Assembly: GCA_016706845.1 (NCBI GenBank)
Contig: JADJIV010000002.1
Coordinates: 62,001 to 126,000, forward strand
DNA: 64,000 bases
Reading direction: 5' to 3'
Source of the DNA: PNOJ01 sp016706845
GTDB lineage: Bacteria > Krumholzibacteriota > Krumholzibacteriia > LZORAL124-64-63
The notes under the pieces were generated by a model. That model was not told the origin of the DNA. It did not search any database and worked only from the letters and a program-made list of their open reading frames with translations. Position numbers and translations under genes: made by a program. This document shows, piece after piece, positions 46,107-57,216 of the stretch. Position 1 is the stretch's first letter; each line of letters starts with the position of its first letter.

Positions 46107-46850
46107 TCACAGCCGGAACCCCTCGCCCAGGTAGATCTCCCGGGCCCTGCTGTCGGCCACGATCTCGCCGGACGTGCCGGCCAGCGCGATGCGGCCCTCG
46201 AACATGATGTAGGCGCGGTCGGTGATGCTCAGCGTCTCGCGCACGTTGTGGTCGGTGATCAGGATGCCCAGCCCCTGCTCGCGCAGACGCGCCACGCTGC
46301 GCTGCAGGTCGGCCACGGCGATCGGGTCGATCCCCGCGAAGGGCTCGTCCAGCAGCATGAAACGCGGCCGCGTGGTCAGCGCCCGCGCGATCTCGACCCG
46401 GCGGCGCTCGCCGCCGGAGAGCTGGTAGCCGCTGCTCTTGCGGATGTGCGTGATGCGCATCTCCTCGAGCAGCTCGTCGACCCGCTCCCGCCGCGCGGCG
46501 CGGCCCAGCGGCAGGGTCTCCAGCACGGCCATCAGGTTCTGCTCCACCGTCAGCCGCCGGAAGATCGAGGACTCCTGCGGCAGGTAGCCGATGCCCAGGC
46601 GGGCGCGCTTGTACATCGGCAGCCGGGCGAGGTCCGCGCCGTCCAGGGTCACGGTCCCGCCGTCGGGCCGGATGAACCCGACCACGATGTAGAAGGTCGT
46701 GGTCTTGCCGGCGCCGTTGGGCCCGAGCAGACCCGTCACCTCGCCGGGGCGGACCTCGAAATCCACGTCGTCGACCACGGCCCGGCCGCGGTAGACCTTG
46801 CGCAGCCCGCGGGCCGCGAGGATGCCGGTCGTGGCGGCGCCGTCGTTCAC
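46107..46850 (-). CDS. lptB: LPS export ATPase LptB
   Basis: A 247-residue ABC ATPase that powers LptFG. Walker A LLGPNGAGKTTTF, Q-loop region GYLPQESSIFRRLTVEQNL, signature YQLSGGERRRVEIARAL and Walker B FMLLDEPFAGIDPIA are present, and HNVRETLSITDRAYIMF carries the H-loop. GTG start at 46850 overlaps the lptC TGA by 4 bases. lptC-lptB-rpoN is a standard order, but the usual lptA between lptC and lptB is missing. Confidence 0.95.
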   Translation of the reverse strand: MNDGAATTGILAARGLRKVYRGRAVVDDVDFEVRPGEVTGLLGPNGAGKTTTFYIVVGFIRPDGGTVTLDGADLARLPMYKRARLGIGYLPQESSIFRRLTVEQNLMAVLETLPLGRAARRERVDELLEEMRITHIRKSSGYQLSGGERRRVEIARALTTRPRFMLLDEPFAGIDPIAVADLQRSVARLREQGLGILITDHNVRETLSITDRAYIMFEGRIALAGTSGEIVADSRAREIYLGEGFRL

Positions 46851-47482
46851 GGTCCCTCCCCGCCGGCGGCCGCACCCGTCCCGCCGCGCACGGTGGCGTC
46901 GACCTCGCGCTTCAGCTCGAAGTAGTCCAGACCGGGCGTCGCCAGCATGCCCACGCCCGTCATCACGTCGGCGCCGCGCGTGAACCGGTTGAACACCTCG
47001 TTGCTGAGGCGGCCGCTGCGGTCATCGTAGCTCAGCTCCTGGGTCTCGAGGCGGCGCCCGTCCCGGGCCTGGACCACGACGTCGTCCCAGACGAAGAGGT
47101 TCCCGCTGCGCTGGCTCGCGCGCCCGCGCGCGGCGGTCAGCACCGAGAACAGCGTGTCGGCCTGGAAGAACTCCATGTGCACGCCGTGGAGCTGGGCCTC
47201 GTCCTGGTCCAGGTACTTCTCGAGGCGGTCGCTGGCCAGGACCCAGCGCCGGACCCCTTCGTTGGAATCGGTGATCGTGGTGTCGAAGAGGATCTGGTCC
47301 GGAGCGCGCTCGGAGGTCGCGGGAGCCTCGACCGGCGCGGGCGGCGCGCTGCGCGGCTCGCCGCCGCAGCCGGCGGCCGGCAGCAGCGCGGCGCACAGCA
47401 GCAGCGCGGCGCAGAGCGCCGCCAGCCGCTGGTCGGCCGGCCGAGCGCTGCCGCAGTCCCGATCGATGCGTCCGGATCTCAT
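46847..47482 (-). CDS. lptC: LptC-like LPS export lipoprotein
   Basis: A 211-residue protein with a signal segment ending in LPAAGC, so a probable lipoprotein rather than the single-helix-anchored LptC of enterics. After a Pro/Ala linker comes the LptC fold: ITDSNEGVRRWVLASDRLEKY, GVHMEFFQADTLFSVLTA, GRASQRSGNLFVWDDVVV and LETQELSYDDRSGRLSN. This fold bridges LptFG to LptA. ATG at 47482 overlaps the acyltransferase TGA (ATGA), with GGAAGG upstream. The lptB gene overlaps its end. Confidence 0.88.
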   Translation of the reverse strand: MRSGRIDRDCGSARPADQRLAALCAALLLCAALLPAAGCGGEPRSAPPAPVEAPATSERAPDQILFDTTITDSNEGVRRWVLASDRLEKYLDQDEAQLHGVHMEFFQADTLFSVLTAARGRASQRSGNLFVWDDVVVQARDGRRLETQELSYDDRSGRLSNEVFNRFTRGADVMTGVGMLATPGLDYFELKREVDATVRGGTGAAAGGEGP

Positions 47483-48399
47483 GATCGCCTTCCGTTCGAC
47501 AACGCCGCGACGCCGGGCCAGCGCCGGTGGAACCAGACCCACTCCGGCGGGTTCCGGCGCAGCAGGGTCTCCAGGGCCGCATTCGCTTCGCGCAGCAGAT
47601 CGTCCACCGCGTCCACCGCATCCGTCGCGGCCCGGTCCCGGGGCCGCAGCGGCGGCAGGTGCGTCAACGCGTGGCCGCGGCCGCGGCGTCCGATGGCCAC
47701 CGGGAGGATCGGCGTCCCGGTGCGCAGCGCCAGCTTCGCGAAGCCGGCCGGGGTCGGCGCCGCGACGCCGCAGAACGGCACGTCGCGGTTGCCCACCCGG
47801 GTGTTCTGGTCCAGCAGCACGGCCACGGCCCCGCCGGCGCGCAGCGCCCGCAGCAGGGGCCGCTGGTCGCCGTCGCGGGGCACGGGCGTCATCCCGGCCC
47901 GCCGTCGCCAGCCGTTGACCAGCCGGTCGACCGGCGGATTGCGGATCGTGCCGGTGACCACGGTCAGACCGCCCAGGCGGTCGGCCAGGTAGCCGCCGAG
48001 CAGCTCCCAGCAGCCGAAATGTCCCGTCAGGACCAGGGCGCCGCGGCCCTCGGCCAGCAGCCCGCGCAGCGCCGCCACCGTCCCGTCGTCCTCGACTTCC
48101 CGGTAGCCCGACGCTCGCCAGCGGTCGAGGTTCAGGGCGTCGTAGGCGTTCTCGCCCAGGGCGCCCGCCGCGCGGCGCAGCAGCGCTTCGCGCCCCGGTC
48201 GTGCGAGATCGGGGAAGACCAGCCCGAGGTTGGCGCGGGCGACCGCCCGCTCGCGGGGCCGCCACGCCAGCGCCGCGCGGGCGAGCCCGCGGCACAGGCC
48301 CCGTCCCGCCGGCGGCGGCAGGCGGCGCACCGCCTCCAGCACTGCCCGGGCCAGCCCGTGGTAGAACGCGCGACGGAGCCTGCGGTGGGTCGGCAGCAT
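47479..48399 (-). CDS. LpxL/HtrB-family lipid A acyltransferase
   Basis: A 306-residue membrane-associated acyltransferase. The ATG at 48399 with GGAG is preferred over the frame start at 48468, which lies in promoter-like DNA. Catalytic HX4E motif: LTGHFGCWELLGGYL. ARANLGLVFPDL, VAVLLDQNTRVGNRDVPFCG and PPEWVWFHRRW are family landmarks. It adds a secondary acyl chain to Kdo-lipid A, consistent with the Kdo genes next door. Assignment to LpxL rather than LpxM-like is not certain. Confidence 0.87.
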   Translation of the reverse strand: MLPTHRRLRRAFYHGLARAVLEAVRRLPPPAGRGLCRGLARAALAWRPRERAVARANLGLVFPDLARPGREALLRRAAGALGENAYDALNLDRWRASGYREVEDDGTVAALRGLLAEGRGALVLTGHFGCWELLGGYLADRLGGLTVVTGTIRNPPVDRLVNGWRRRAGMTPVPRDGDQRPLLRALRAGGAVAVLLDQNTRVGNRDVPFCGVAAPTPAGFAKLALRTGTPILPVAIGRRGRGHALTHLPPLRPRDRAATDAVDAVDDLLREANAALETLLRRNPPEWVWFHRRWPGVAALSNGRRS

Positions 48400-48463
48400 C
48401 GGTCGCTCCAGGGCTGTGGCGCGGGGCACACCCACAGTCAACACCTGTCCGCGGCGCGCGTCA

Positions 48464-48493
48464 AGCATAAGGTATGCCAGAGCATAAATTCAA
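48464..48493 (-). promoter_or_regulatory. Candidate promoter of the lpxL-to-metK gene train
   Basis: On the minus strand TTGAAT (48488-48493) and TATGCT (48464-48469) are 18 bases apart in the AT-rich patch between kdsD and lpxL, 65 bases upstream of the lpxL ATG. It is the only promoter-like site I see before a 13-kb run of tightly packed genes. Confidence 0.5.
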
Positions 48494-48532
48494 AGGGGGG
48501 ATCGGGCATTTCAGGGAAGGGCGGCGCCGGAA

Positions 48533-49534
48533 TCAGACGATCCCGGCGCGCAGGATGTCGTGGATGTGCAGGACGCCCACCGGCCGGCGGTCGTCGTCGA
48601 CCACGATCAGGACGGTGATCGGGCCCCCGGGGCGCTGCTCCATGCGGCGCAGCGCGCCCAGGACCAGCTCGTCGGGCCGTACGGTCTCGGGCGCGACGTT
48701 CATGAGCGCGTGGACCGGCAGGTCCAGGGGCTCGTCGTAGGCCATCAGGAAGCGCTTCACGTCACCGTCGACGCAGATCCCGGCCAGGCGGCCGTCGTGG
48801 TCCACGACGATGGCGCAGCCCAGCCGCTTCTCGACGATCACCGGCAGGCAGGCGCGCAGCGGCACGTCGCGTCCCACCAGCGGCAATTCGTCGCCGGCGT
48901 GCATGAGCTGCTCCACGCGCATCAGCAGCGAGCGGCCCAGCACGCCGCTGGGGTGGAAGGCGGCGAAGTCGTCGCGCGTGAAGCCGCGCAGGGTCAGCAG
49001 GGCGACCGCCAGGGCGTCGCCCATGACCCCGGCCGCGGTGGCGCTGGTGGTCGGCGTCAGGTTGAGCGGGCAGGCCTCGCGCTCCACCTCGCAGAGCAGC
49101 ACGAGGTCGCTCAGGCCGGCCAGCAGGCTGTCGGCGCGCCCGGTGATCGCGATCATCGTCATGCCGAAGTGGCGGGCGAGCCCGGCGAGCTGCGTGACCT
49201 CGGGGTTCTCGCCGCTGCGCGAGATGGCCAGCAGCACGTCGCCGGAGCCGGCGATGCCCAGGTCGCCGTGGGTCGCCTCGACCGGGTGCAGGAACAGGCT
49301 CGGGGTGCCGGTGGCGGTCAGCGTCGCCGCCAGCTTGCGGGCCACGAAGCCCGACTTGCCCAGGCCGGTGACGATGACGCGCCCGCGGCAGGCCAGCAGC
49401 GCGCGCACGGCCGCCGCAAAGGGGGCGTCCAGGCCCTCTCCCACGCGCGCGAGGGCCGCGGCCTCCTGCGCGAAGGTCGCGCGGCCCAGGTCCAGGATCG
49501 CGCCGTCGTCCGGGCGGGTCGTCTCGGCGTTCAT
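48533..49534 (-). CDS. kdsD: D-arabinose-5-phosphate isomerase (KpsF/GutQ family)
   Basis: A 333-residue enzyme that converts ribulose 5-phosphate to arabinose 5-phosphate, the first step to Kdo. The SIS domain has VTGLGKSGFVARKLAATLTATGTP, HPVEATHGDLG, AISRSGENPEV and PTTSATAAGVMGDALAVALL with FHPSGVLGR. Two CBS domains follow (about 205-330). The ATG at 49534 overlaps the kdsC stop by 4 bases. Last gene of kdsB-pyrG-kdsA-kdsC-kdsD. Confidence 0.95.
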   Translation of the reverse strand: MNAETTRPDDGAILDLGRATFAQEAAALARVGEGLDAPFAAAVRALLACRGRVIVTGLGKSGFVARKLAATLTATGTPSLFLHPVEATHGDLGIAGSGDVLLAISRSGENPEVTQLAGLARHFGMTMIAITGRADSLLAGLSDLVLLCEVEREACPLNLTPTTSATAAGVMGDALAVALLTLRGFTRDDFAAFHPSGVLGRSLLMRVEQLMHAGDELPLVGRDVPLRACLPVIVEKRLGCAIVVDHDGRLAGICVDGDVKRFLMAYDEPLDLPVHALMNVAPETVRPDELVLGALRRMEQRPGGPITVLIVVDDDRRPVGVLHIHDILRAGIV

Positions 49535-50165
49535 GCGTCCTCCGCTGGTGGGTTGTCGCCGGGGGCGAGCCAGGCGCGGGCCGCCACCTTCAGCAGCGCC
49601 GGCCCGAAGCGGCCCTGCAGGCCCAGCACCCGCTCGCAGACCTCGCGCACGGCGCCGGCGCCGCCGGGGGCGGCCGTGACGTAGAGGCAGCGCGCGCGCA
49701 CGTCCGCGGCGCGCCGGGCACGGCGACCGGCGCCCCGACGACCGCCAGCGCGGGCGCGTCGATCAGGTCGTCGCCCATGTACAGGGCGTCGGCGGGTTCG
49801 ATGTGCAGCTCGTTGAGGATCTCCAGCAGGGCGCGCCGCTTGTCGAACCGGCCCAGCTTCACGGCGTGGAAGCGCAGGTCGGCGGCGCGGCGCGCGGCCG
49901 CGGGGCTGTCGCGCCCGGTCAGCAGCGCCAGCTTCAGGCCGCCGGCGCGGGCCAGGACCAGTCCCAGGCCGTCGCGGGCGTCGAAGGCCTTGCTGGCCTC
50001 GCCCTGCGCGTCGTAGTAGAGGCGGCCGTCGGTCATGACGCCGTCGCAGTCCAGCACGATCAGGCGCACGCGCGCGAACGCCGCCAGCGCGGCGTCGCTC
50101 AGGCCGGCCGCAGCCTCGCGGCGGTAGTCGTCGTCCGTACGCGGGGGCCAGGGATGCGCGCTCAC
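49531..50165 (-). CDS. kdsC: Kdo-8-phosphate phosphatase (frameshifted in this sequence)
   Basis: An HAD-type phosphatase of about 211 aa that releases Kdo from Kdo-8-phosphate. GTG start at 50165 overlaps the kdsA TGA. Catalytic Asp39 and Asp41 are in IVLDCDGVMTDG; LLTGRDSPAAARRAADL and ALYMGDDLIDAPAL follow. The frame breaks after VAVPGAP at about 49703-49717: one G is missing. Adding it gives ADVRARCLYVTAAPGGAGAV and a C terminus ending EDA at the TGA 49531-49533. The N terminus is about 30 residues longer than in E. coli KdsC. Confidence 0.91.
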
Positions 50166-50995
50166 GCGGTCACTTCCAGGTAGAGTTCGCGGTAGCGGCG
50201 GGCCTGCGCCGCGAGCGCCGCGAAGCGCGCGAAGGGCAGCTGGCAGCCGGCGTCGCTCAGGGCGCGCGCCGGCTCGAAGTGCGTCTCGATGAACAGGGCG
50301 TCGGCGCCGGCGGCCAGGCCGCAGCGCATCAGCAGCGGGATCAGGTCGGGCGTACCGCCGGTGGCGCCGCCGGCGCTGCCCGGGGACTGCACCGAGTGGG
50401 TGGCGTCGAAGACCACCGGCAGGCCGAGGCGGTGCAGCGCGTCGTGGCCGCGGAAATCCACGACCAGGTCGCGGTAGCCGAAGAAGGAGCCGCGCTCGGT
50501 CGCCAGCACGCGGTCGCAGCCGGCGGCGCGCAGCTTCGCCGCCGCGTGCGCCATGTCGGCCGGGGCGAGGAACTGCCCCTTCTTCACGTTCACCGCGCGG
50601 CCCGTGCGGCCCGCGGCCTCCAGCAGCGAGGTCTGGCGGCAGAGGAAGGCCGGGATCTGCAGGATGTCCGCGACCTCGGCGACGGCCGCCGTCTCCCCGG
50701 GGTGGTGGACGTCGGTGACCACGGGCACGCCGTGGGCGTCCTTGATGCGCTGCAGCAGCCGCAGCCCCTCCTGCGGGCCCGGCCCGCGGAAGGAGTCGCC
50801 GCTGGTGCGGTTGTCCTTGGTGTAACTGGCTTTGAAGACGTAGGGCAGGCCCAGCCGGCGGCAGACCGCCGCGATCTCGCCGGACAGCCGCAGCATCTCG
50901 TCGGCCGCCTCCAGCACGCAGGGCCCGGCCATGACCAGCAGGGGCTCGCCCGGCCCGACCTTCAGTCCGCCGATCTCCACGACGCCCATGCGCAC
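50162..50995 (-). CDS. kdsA: Kdo-8-phosphate synthase, metal-dependent type
   Basis: A 277-residue enzyme that condenses PEP with arabinose 5-phosphate. LLVMAGPCVLE, FKASYTKDNRTSGDSFRGPG, VTDVHHPGE, NVKKGQFLAP and FDATHSVQSPG are family motifs. Cys26 stands where metal-independent enzymes (E. coli) have Asn, so this belongs to the metal-dependent class. The other usual ligands His, Glu and Asp occur in DATHS, ALFIETHFEP and later. The ATG region (MRMGV) is 3 bases after the pyrG stop. kdsC overlaps its end. Confidence 0.96.
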   Translation of the reverse strand: MRMGVVEIGGLKVGPGEPLLVMAGPCVLEAADEMLRLSGEIAAVCRRLGLPYVFKASYTKDNRTSGDSFRGPGPQEGLRLLQRIKDAHGVPVVTDVHHPGETAAVAEVADILQIPAFLCRQTSLLEAAGRTGRAVNVKKGQFLAPADMAHAAAKLRAAGCDRVLATERGSFFGYRDLVVDFRGHDALHRLGLPVVFDATHSVQSPGSAGGATGGTPDLIPLLMRCGLAAGADALFIETHFEPARALSDAGCQLPFARFAALAAQARRYRELYLEVTA

Positions 50996-50998
50996 CTC

Positions 50999-52648
<1,650 letters not shown>

Positions 52649-52698
52649 GCGAGCCGTCCTTCCGTGGCGAGCCCGGCGCCCCGCGCGCCCGGCCGATC

Positions 52699-52736
52699 CT
52701 AAACCCTGGACCCCGCGCGCGGAAGCGCGGGTTTAG
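52699..52736 (-). promoter_or_regulatory. Hairpin at the kdsB-pyrG junction
   Basis: CTAAACCC and GGGTTTAG bracket an inner CCCGCGC/GCGCGGG stem; the kdsB stop TAA lies inside the outer arm. No T-run follows on the minus strand, so partial termination or transcript processing between kdsB and pyrG is more likely than full termination. Confidence 0.4.
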
Positions 52737-53475
52737 CGCGGGCTCCCCCACGCGGCGCGCACCCGCTCGAGATCGGCGGGCGTGTCGACCCCGACGGCCC
52801 CCGCCGCGGTCCCGACCACGAGCACGCGCAGGCCGTGCTCGAGGGCGCGCAGCTGTTCCAGCCCCTCGGCGCGTTCGAGGTCCGAAGGGGGCAGTTCCAG
52901 GAAGCGCCGCAGGGCGGCGGCGCGGTAGGCGTAGACGCCGACGTGGCGGCGCGCCAGCCGCCAGTCCGCCTCGCCGCCGGCGCCCGGATGCCCGCCCGGC
53001 AACGGGGCGCGGCTGAACCAGAGCGCCCGGCCGTCGGCGGCCGTCAGCACCTTGACCGCGTGGGGGTCCCGCCACTCCTCGGGCCCGCGAAACGGGTGGG
53101 CCAGGGTGGCGAGGTCCGCCAGGGGGTCGGCGCGCAGGGCCGCGACCAGGGAGTCGAGGGCGGCGGGATCGAGCAGGGGCTCGTCGCCCTGCAGGTTCAC
53201 GACCACCGCGGCGTCGTGGCGGGCGGCCACTTCGCCGACCCGGTCCGAACCGCAGGCGTGCTCCCCCGTCATCTCGGCGAGGTGCCCCGCGGCGCGCACC
53301 GCGTCGGCGATGCGGGCGTCGTCGGTGGCCACGATCACGCGGGTCGCGGTCGCCATGCGCGCGGCCAGGTCCGCGACGCGGACCACCAGCGGGCGGCCGG
53401 CCAGGTCGGCCAGCGCCTTGCCCGGGAACCGGCTCGAGCCCCAGCGGGCCGGGATCACCACCAGCACGTCGCCAT
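52733..53475 (-). CDS. kdsB: CMP-Kdo synthetase; start probably damaged by an indel
   Basis: KdsB couples Kdo to CMP. Landmarks: VLVVIPARWGSSRFPGKAL, VATDDARIADAV, GSDRVGEVAARHDAAVVVNLQGDEP, RRHVGVYAYRAAAL and LEQLRALEHGLRVLV. The reading frame extends to a GTG at 53488, but GGAGG (53482-53486) sits 6 bases before an ATG at 53475 that is one base out of frame. Adding a G (ATGGCG-GACGTG) would give MADVLVVIPAR and about 247 aa. Starts at 53488 or an in-frame GTG at 53467 are alternatives. The gene begins right after the rpmA terminator. Confidence 0.92.
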
Positions 53476-53488
53476 GCGGGACCTCCAC

Positions 53489-53521
53489 AAAAGAGGAAAC
53501 CCACCCCCCGTCAGGGGTGGG
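53489..53521 (-). terminator. Rho-independent terminator after rplU-rpmA
   Basis: CCCACCCC and GGGGTGGG form an 8-bp stem with a 6-base loop, followed on the minus strand by TTTCCTCTTTT. It lies 27 bases after the rpmA stop and directly against the kdsB start region, so kdsB transcription must come from read-through or from a promoter overlapping rpmA. Confidence 0.8.
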
Positions 53522-53547
53522 TCCCCGGAACCTCGTCGCACCGGCGA

Positions 53548-53802
53548 TCAGGCCGGCTGGACACTGACCTTCTTGCGGGTCTTGTCGTAGCGGCCGTAGA
53601 CCACCACGCCGTCGGTCAGGGCGAACAGCGTGTCGTCGCGGCCGATGCCCACGTTCGTGCCCGGGTGGATCTTGGTGCCGCGCTGGCGGACCAGGATCGT
53701 GCCCGCGGTGACCGTCTGGCCGCCGAAGCGCTTCACGCCGAGGCGCTGCGCGTTGCTGTCGCGTCCGTTGCGGGAACTGCCTACACCCTTTTTATGCGCC
53801 AT
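53548..53802 (-). CDS. rpmA: 50S ribosomal protein L27
   Basis: A full-length 84-residue L27. MAHKKGVGSSRNGRDSNAQR, LGVKRFGGQTVTAGTILVRQ and HPGTNVGIGRDDTLFAL are diagnostic. The N terminus MAHKK begins with the residues that reach the peptidyl-transferase centre; no Firmicutes-style cleavable extension is present. It lies 24 bases downstream of rplU, the normal pair. Confidence 0.98.
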   Translation of the reverse strand: MAHKKGVGSSRNGRDSNAQRLGVKRFGGQTVTAGTILVRQRGTKIHPGTNVGIGRDDTLFALTDGVVVYGRYDKTRKKVSVQPA

Positions 53803-53826
53803 GACGCGCTCCTCTCTCTGGCCGCG

Positions 53827-54138
53827 CTAGGCGGTGATGCCCGTGATGCGGATCTCGGTGAACGCCTGGCGGTGGCCGCGGTTGCGGCGGTAGTTCTGGC
53901 GCTTCTTCTTCTTGAAGACGTGGACCTTGTCGGCCAGGCCGTGGCCCACGATCTCGGCGGTCACCGCGGCGCCGGCCACCCGGGGCGCGCCGATGGTCGT
54001 CTGCGCGCCGTCGTTCAGCAGCAGGACCTCGTCGAAGGTGAGCTGGTCCCCGGCGTTGCCGTCGATCAGGGGGACCCGGACCTTGTGGTCGGTCTCGACC
54101 CGGAACTGCAGGCTCTGGATGTTCACGATGGCGTACAT
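53827..54138 (-). CDS. rplU: 50S ribosomal protein L21
   Basis: A 103-residue L21. MYAIVNIQSLQFRVETDHKV is the start, followed by VPLIDGNAGDQLTFDEVLLL, VHVFKKKKRQNYRRNRGHRQ and FTEIRITGI. The ATG at 54138 has GGAG upstream; the frame is open far beyond it only because of the shadow of the subtilase gene. The AT-rich patch at about 54352-54364 (ATAATTTTAA on the minus strand) is a candidate promoter region. Confidence 0.97.
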   Translation of the reverse strand: MYAIVNIQSLQFRVETDHKVRVPLIDGNAGDQLTFDEVLLLNDGAQTTIGAPRVAGAAVTAEIVGHGLADKVHVFKKKKRQNYRRNRGHRQAFTEIRITGITA

Positions 54139-54375
54139 GGTCGTTCTCCACGCATTCAGGCGGAACCGGAGCGACGGGCGCGCCGGGTCCGCGAAGTGTG
54201 ACCGGCGGCTCGTCCCTCGGGCCCGCCGGCTCGTCGCGGCGGGATCGCGTGATCCCGGCCGGAATTGCGCATGATAAGCTCCGGGGGCCTCCCCTGTCAA
54301 GGCCGCGGGTCCGGTTTTCGGCCCCGGGAGATCCTCGGGGGCGGTCTCGGCTGTTAAAATTATCCCCGGCAAGGA

Positions 54376-54403
54376 GGAGGCGAGGCTGCGGGGCCCCGCC
54401 TCC
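54376..54403 (-). terminator. Weak hairpin after the subtilase gene
   Basis: GGAGGCG and CGCCTCC enclose a 14-base loop that itself contains GCGGGGCCCCGC, 29 bases after the subtilase stop. There is no immediate T-run. It may end that transcript ahead of rplU. Confidence 0.35.
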
Positions 54404-54431
54404 CGTCTCGACTCGACCCCAGGGAAGAGAC

Positions 54432-55838
<1,407 letters not shown>

Positions 55839-55958
55839 TTCCGATCCCCTTCCAGCAGCTTCGTGGGTGCACAATCTGTGGATGCCCGCAGACCGGTGGT
55901 TGATGGCGAGGTACCATCGACCCGAACGCCTCCACACGAACACTGGCGAGGTCTCACG

Positions 55959-55988
55959 AGCATAGACGGGCGCGAGCGGTCAAAGCAA
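55959..55988 (-). promoter_or_regulatory. Possible promoter for the subtilase gene
   Basis: TTGCTT (55983-55988) and TATGCT (55959-55964), 18 bases apart on the minus strand, 121 bases upstream of the start. The -35 element overlaps the first of two direct repeats described next. Confidence 0.3.
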
Positions 55989-56013
55989 GCACAATGCGAG
56001 GCAAGCACGATGA
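55985..56013. repeat. Short direct repeat between subtilase and trxB
   Basis: GCAAGCACAATG (55985-55996) is repeated as GCAAGCACGATG (56002-56013), 17 bases apart start to start, between the two divergent candidate promoters. It could be an operator; function unknown. Confidence 0.4.
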
Positions 56014-56039
56014 CCGGCCGCGTCGTCCGCCGGGGCCCG

Positions 56040-56066
56040 TTGACAGGATCCGGGTTCGGATATAGA
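56040..56066 (+). promoter_or_regulatory. Candidate promoter for trxB
   Basis: A consensus TTGACA at 56040-56045 and TATAGA at 56061-56066 with a 15-base spacer (or ATAGAA with 16), 58 bases before the trxB ATG. Confidence 0.5.
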
Positions 56067-56123
56067 AATGAGGGGCCCGCACGCTCCCCCTGCGACCCCA
56101 GCCACGTCCCGACGGAGGCCAAG

Positions 56124-57062
56124 ATGACCCCGCAGACCCACCGCGCGATCGTGATCGGTTCCGGCCCGGCCGGCTTCACGGCGGCCCTCTACCTCAGCCG
56201 CGCCAACATCCCGCCCCTGGTCTTCGAGGGCACCCAGCCGGGCGGCCAGCTGACGATCACGACCGAGGTCGAGAACTTCCCCGGCTTTCCCGAGGGGATC
56301 CAGGGTCCCGAGCTCACCGACCGGTTCCGCGAGCAGGCCAAGCGCTTCGGCGCCGAGATCGTCAGCCGCACCGTGTCGTCGGTGGATCTCTCGGCGCGCC
56401 CCTTCCGGGTCGTCGCCGACGGCGAGGACTACCTGGCCCAGGCCCTGATCATCGCGACCGGCTCGTCGGCGCGCTGGCTCGGCCTGCCCGAGGAGGAGAG
56501 CTTCCACGGCAAGGGCCTGAGCGCCTGCGCCACCTGTGACGGCTTCTTCTTCCGCGGCCAGGAGATCGCCGTGGTCGGCGGCGGCGACACCGCGCTGGAG
56601 GAGGCCATCTTCCTGACCAACTTCGCCACGAAGGTGACGGTCGTGCACCGGCGCGACGAGCTGCGCGGGAGCAAGATCATGGCCGACCGCGCCCTCAAGC
56701 ACCCGAAGATCGCCTTCGCCTGGAACAAGACGGTCAAGCGGATGGTCGGCGGCGACAACGGCCTGCTGCAGAAGCTGGTCCTGGCCGACACCAAGGGCGG
56801 ACCGGACGCCGAGCTCGCGGTCACCGGCTGCTTCATCGCGATCGGCCACGTCCCCAACGCCGCGTTCCTGGCCGGCCAGCTCCCCACCGACGCGCAGGGC
56901 TACCTGATCACCAAGCCAAACGTCACCGCCACCGGGGTCGAGGGCGTCTGGGCCTGCGGCGACGTCCAGGACCACGTCTACCGCCAGGCCATCACCGCCG
57001 CCGGCAGCGGCTGCATGGCCGCCATCGAGTGCGAACGCTGGCTCGGCGAGCACGGCCTCTAG
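56124..57062 (+). CDS. trxB: Thioredoxin reductase
   Basis: A 312-residue flavoprotein that reduces thioredoxin with NADPH. FAD site IVIGSGPAGFTAALYLSRA, redox motif SACATCDGFFF (CATC near 135-138), NADP site VVGGGDTALEEAIFLT and VTVVHRRDELRGSK, and the second FAD contact GVWACGDVQDHVYRQAITAAGSG. ATG at 56124 with GACGGAGG upstream. It is transcribed alone between the divergent subtilase gene and the convergent folE. Confidence 0.96.
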   Translation: MTPQTHRAIVIGSGPAGFTAALYLSRANIPPLVFEGTQPGGQLTITTEVENFPGFPEGIQGPELTDRFREQAKRFGAEIVSRTVSSVDLSARPFRVVADGEDYLAQALIIATGSSARWLGLPEEESFHGKGLSACATCDGFFFRGQEIAVVGGGDTALEEAIFLTNFATKVTVVHRRDELRGSKIMADRALKHPKIAFAWNKTVKRMVGGDNGLLQKLVLADTKGGPDAELAVTGCFIAIGHVPNAAFLAGQLPTDAQGYLITKPNVTATGVEGVWACGDVQDHVYRQAITAAGSGCMAAIECERWLGEHGL

Positions 57063-57140
57063 CCAGTGAAGCGGCGTAGTCAGGCACATCGGGTCGCGCC
57101 GCGGGCGGCGTGTCCGGAGCGAGCCGAAAACGAAGCAAGA

Positions 57141-57162
57141 GGACCGGCCCCGGGGCCGGTCC
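57141..57162. terminator. Bidirectional terminator between trxB and folE
   Basis: A perfect 22-base palindrome (GGACCGGCCCC paired with its complement) flanked by pyrimidine-rich TTCTGCTTT on one side and TCTTGCTTCGTTTTC on the other strand. It serves the convergent trxB (+) and folE (-). Confidence 0.75.
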
Positions 57163-57216
57163 TTCTGCTTTGGTCGAGGCGAGCGCAGGCGCCGCCCGCG
57201 GCGCGGCCCGATGTGC

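Noticed and set aside
48400..48468. 23-residue N-terminal extension of the LpxL-type acyltransferase
   Set aside because: It overlaps a candidate promoter -10 and has no conserved residues; the ATG at 48399 has its own ribosome-binding site.
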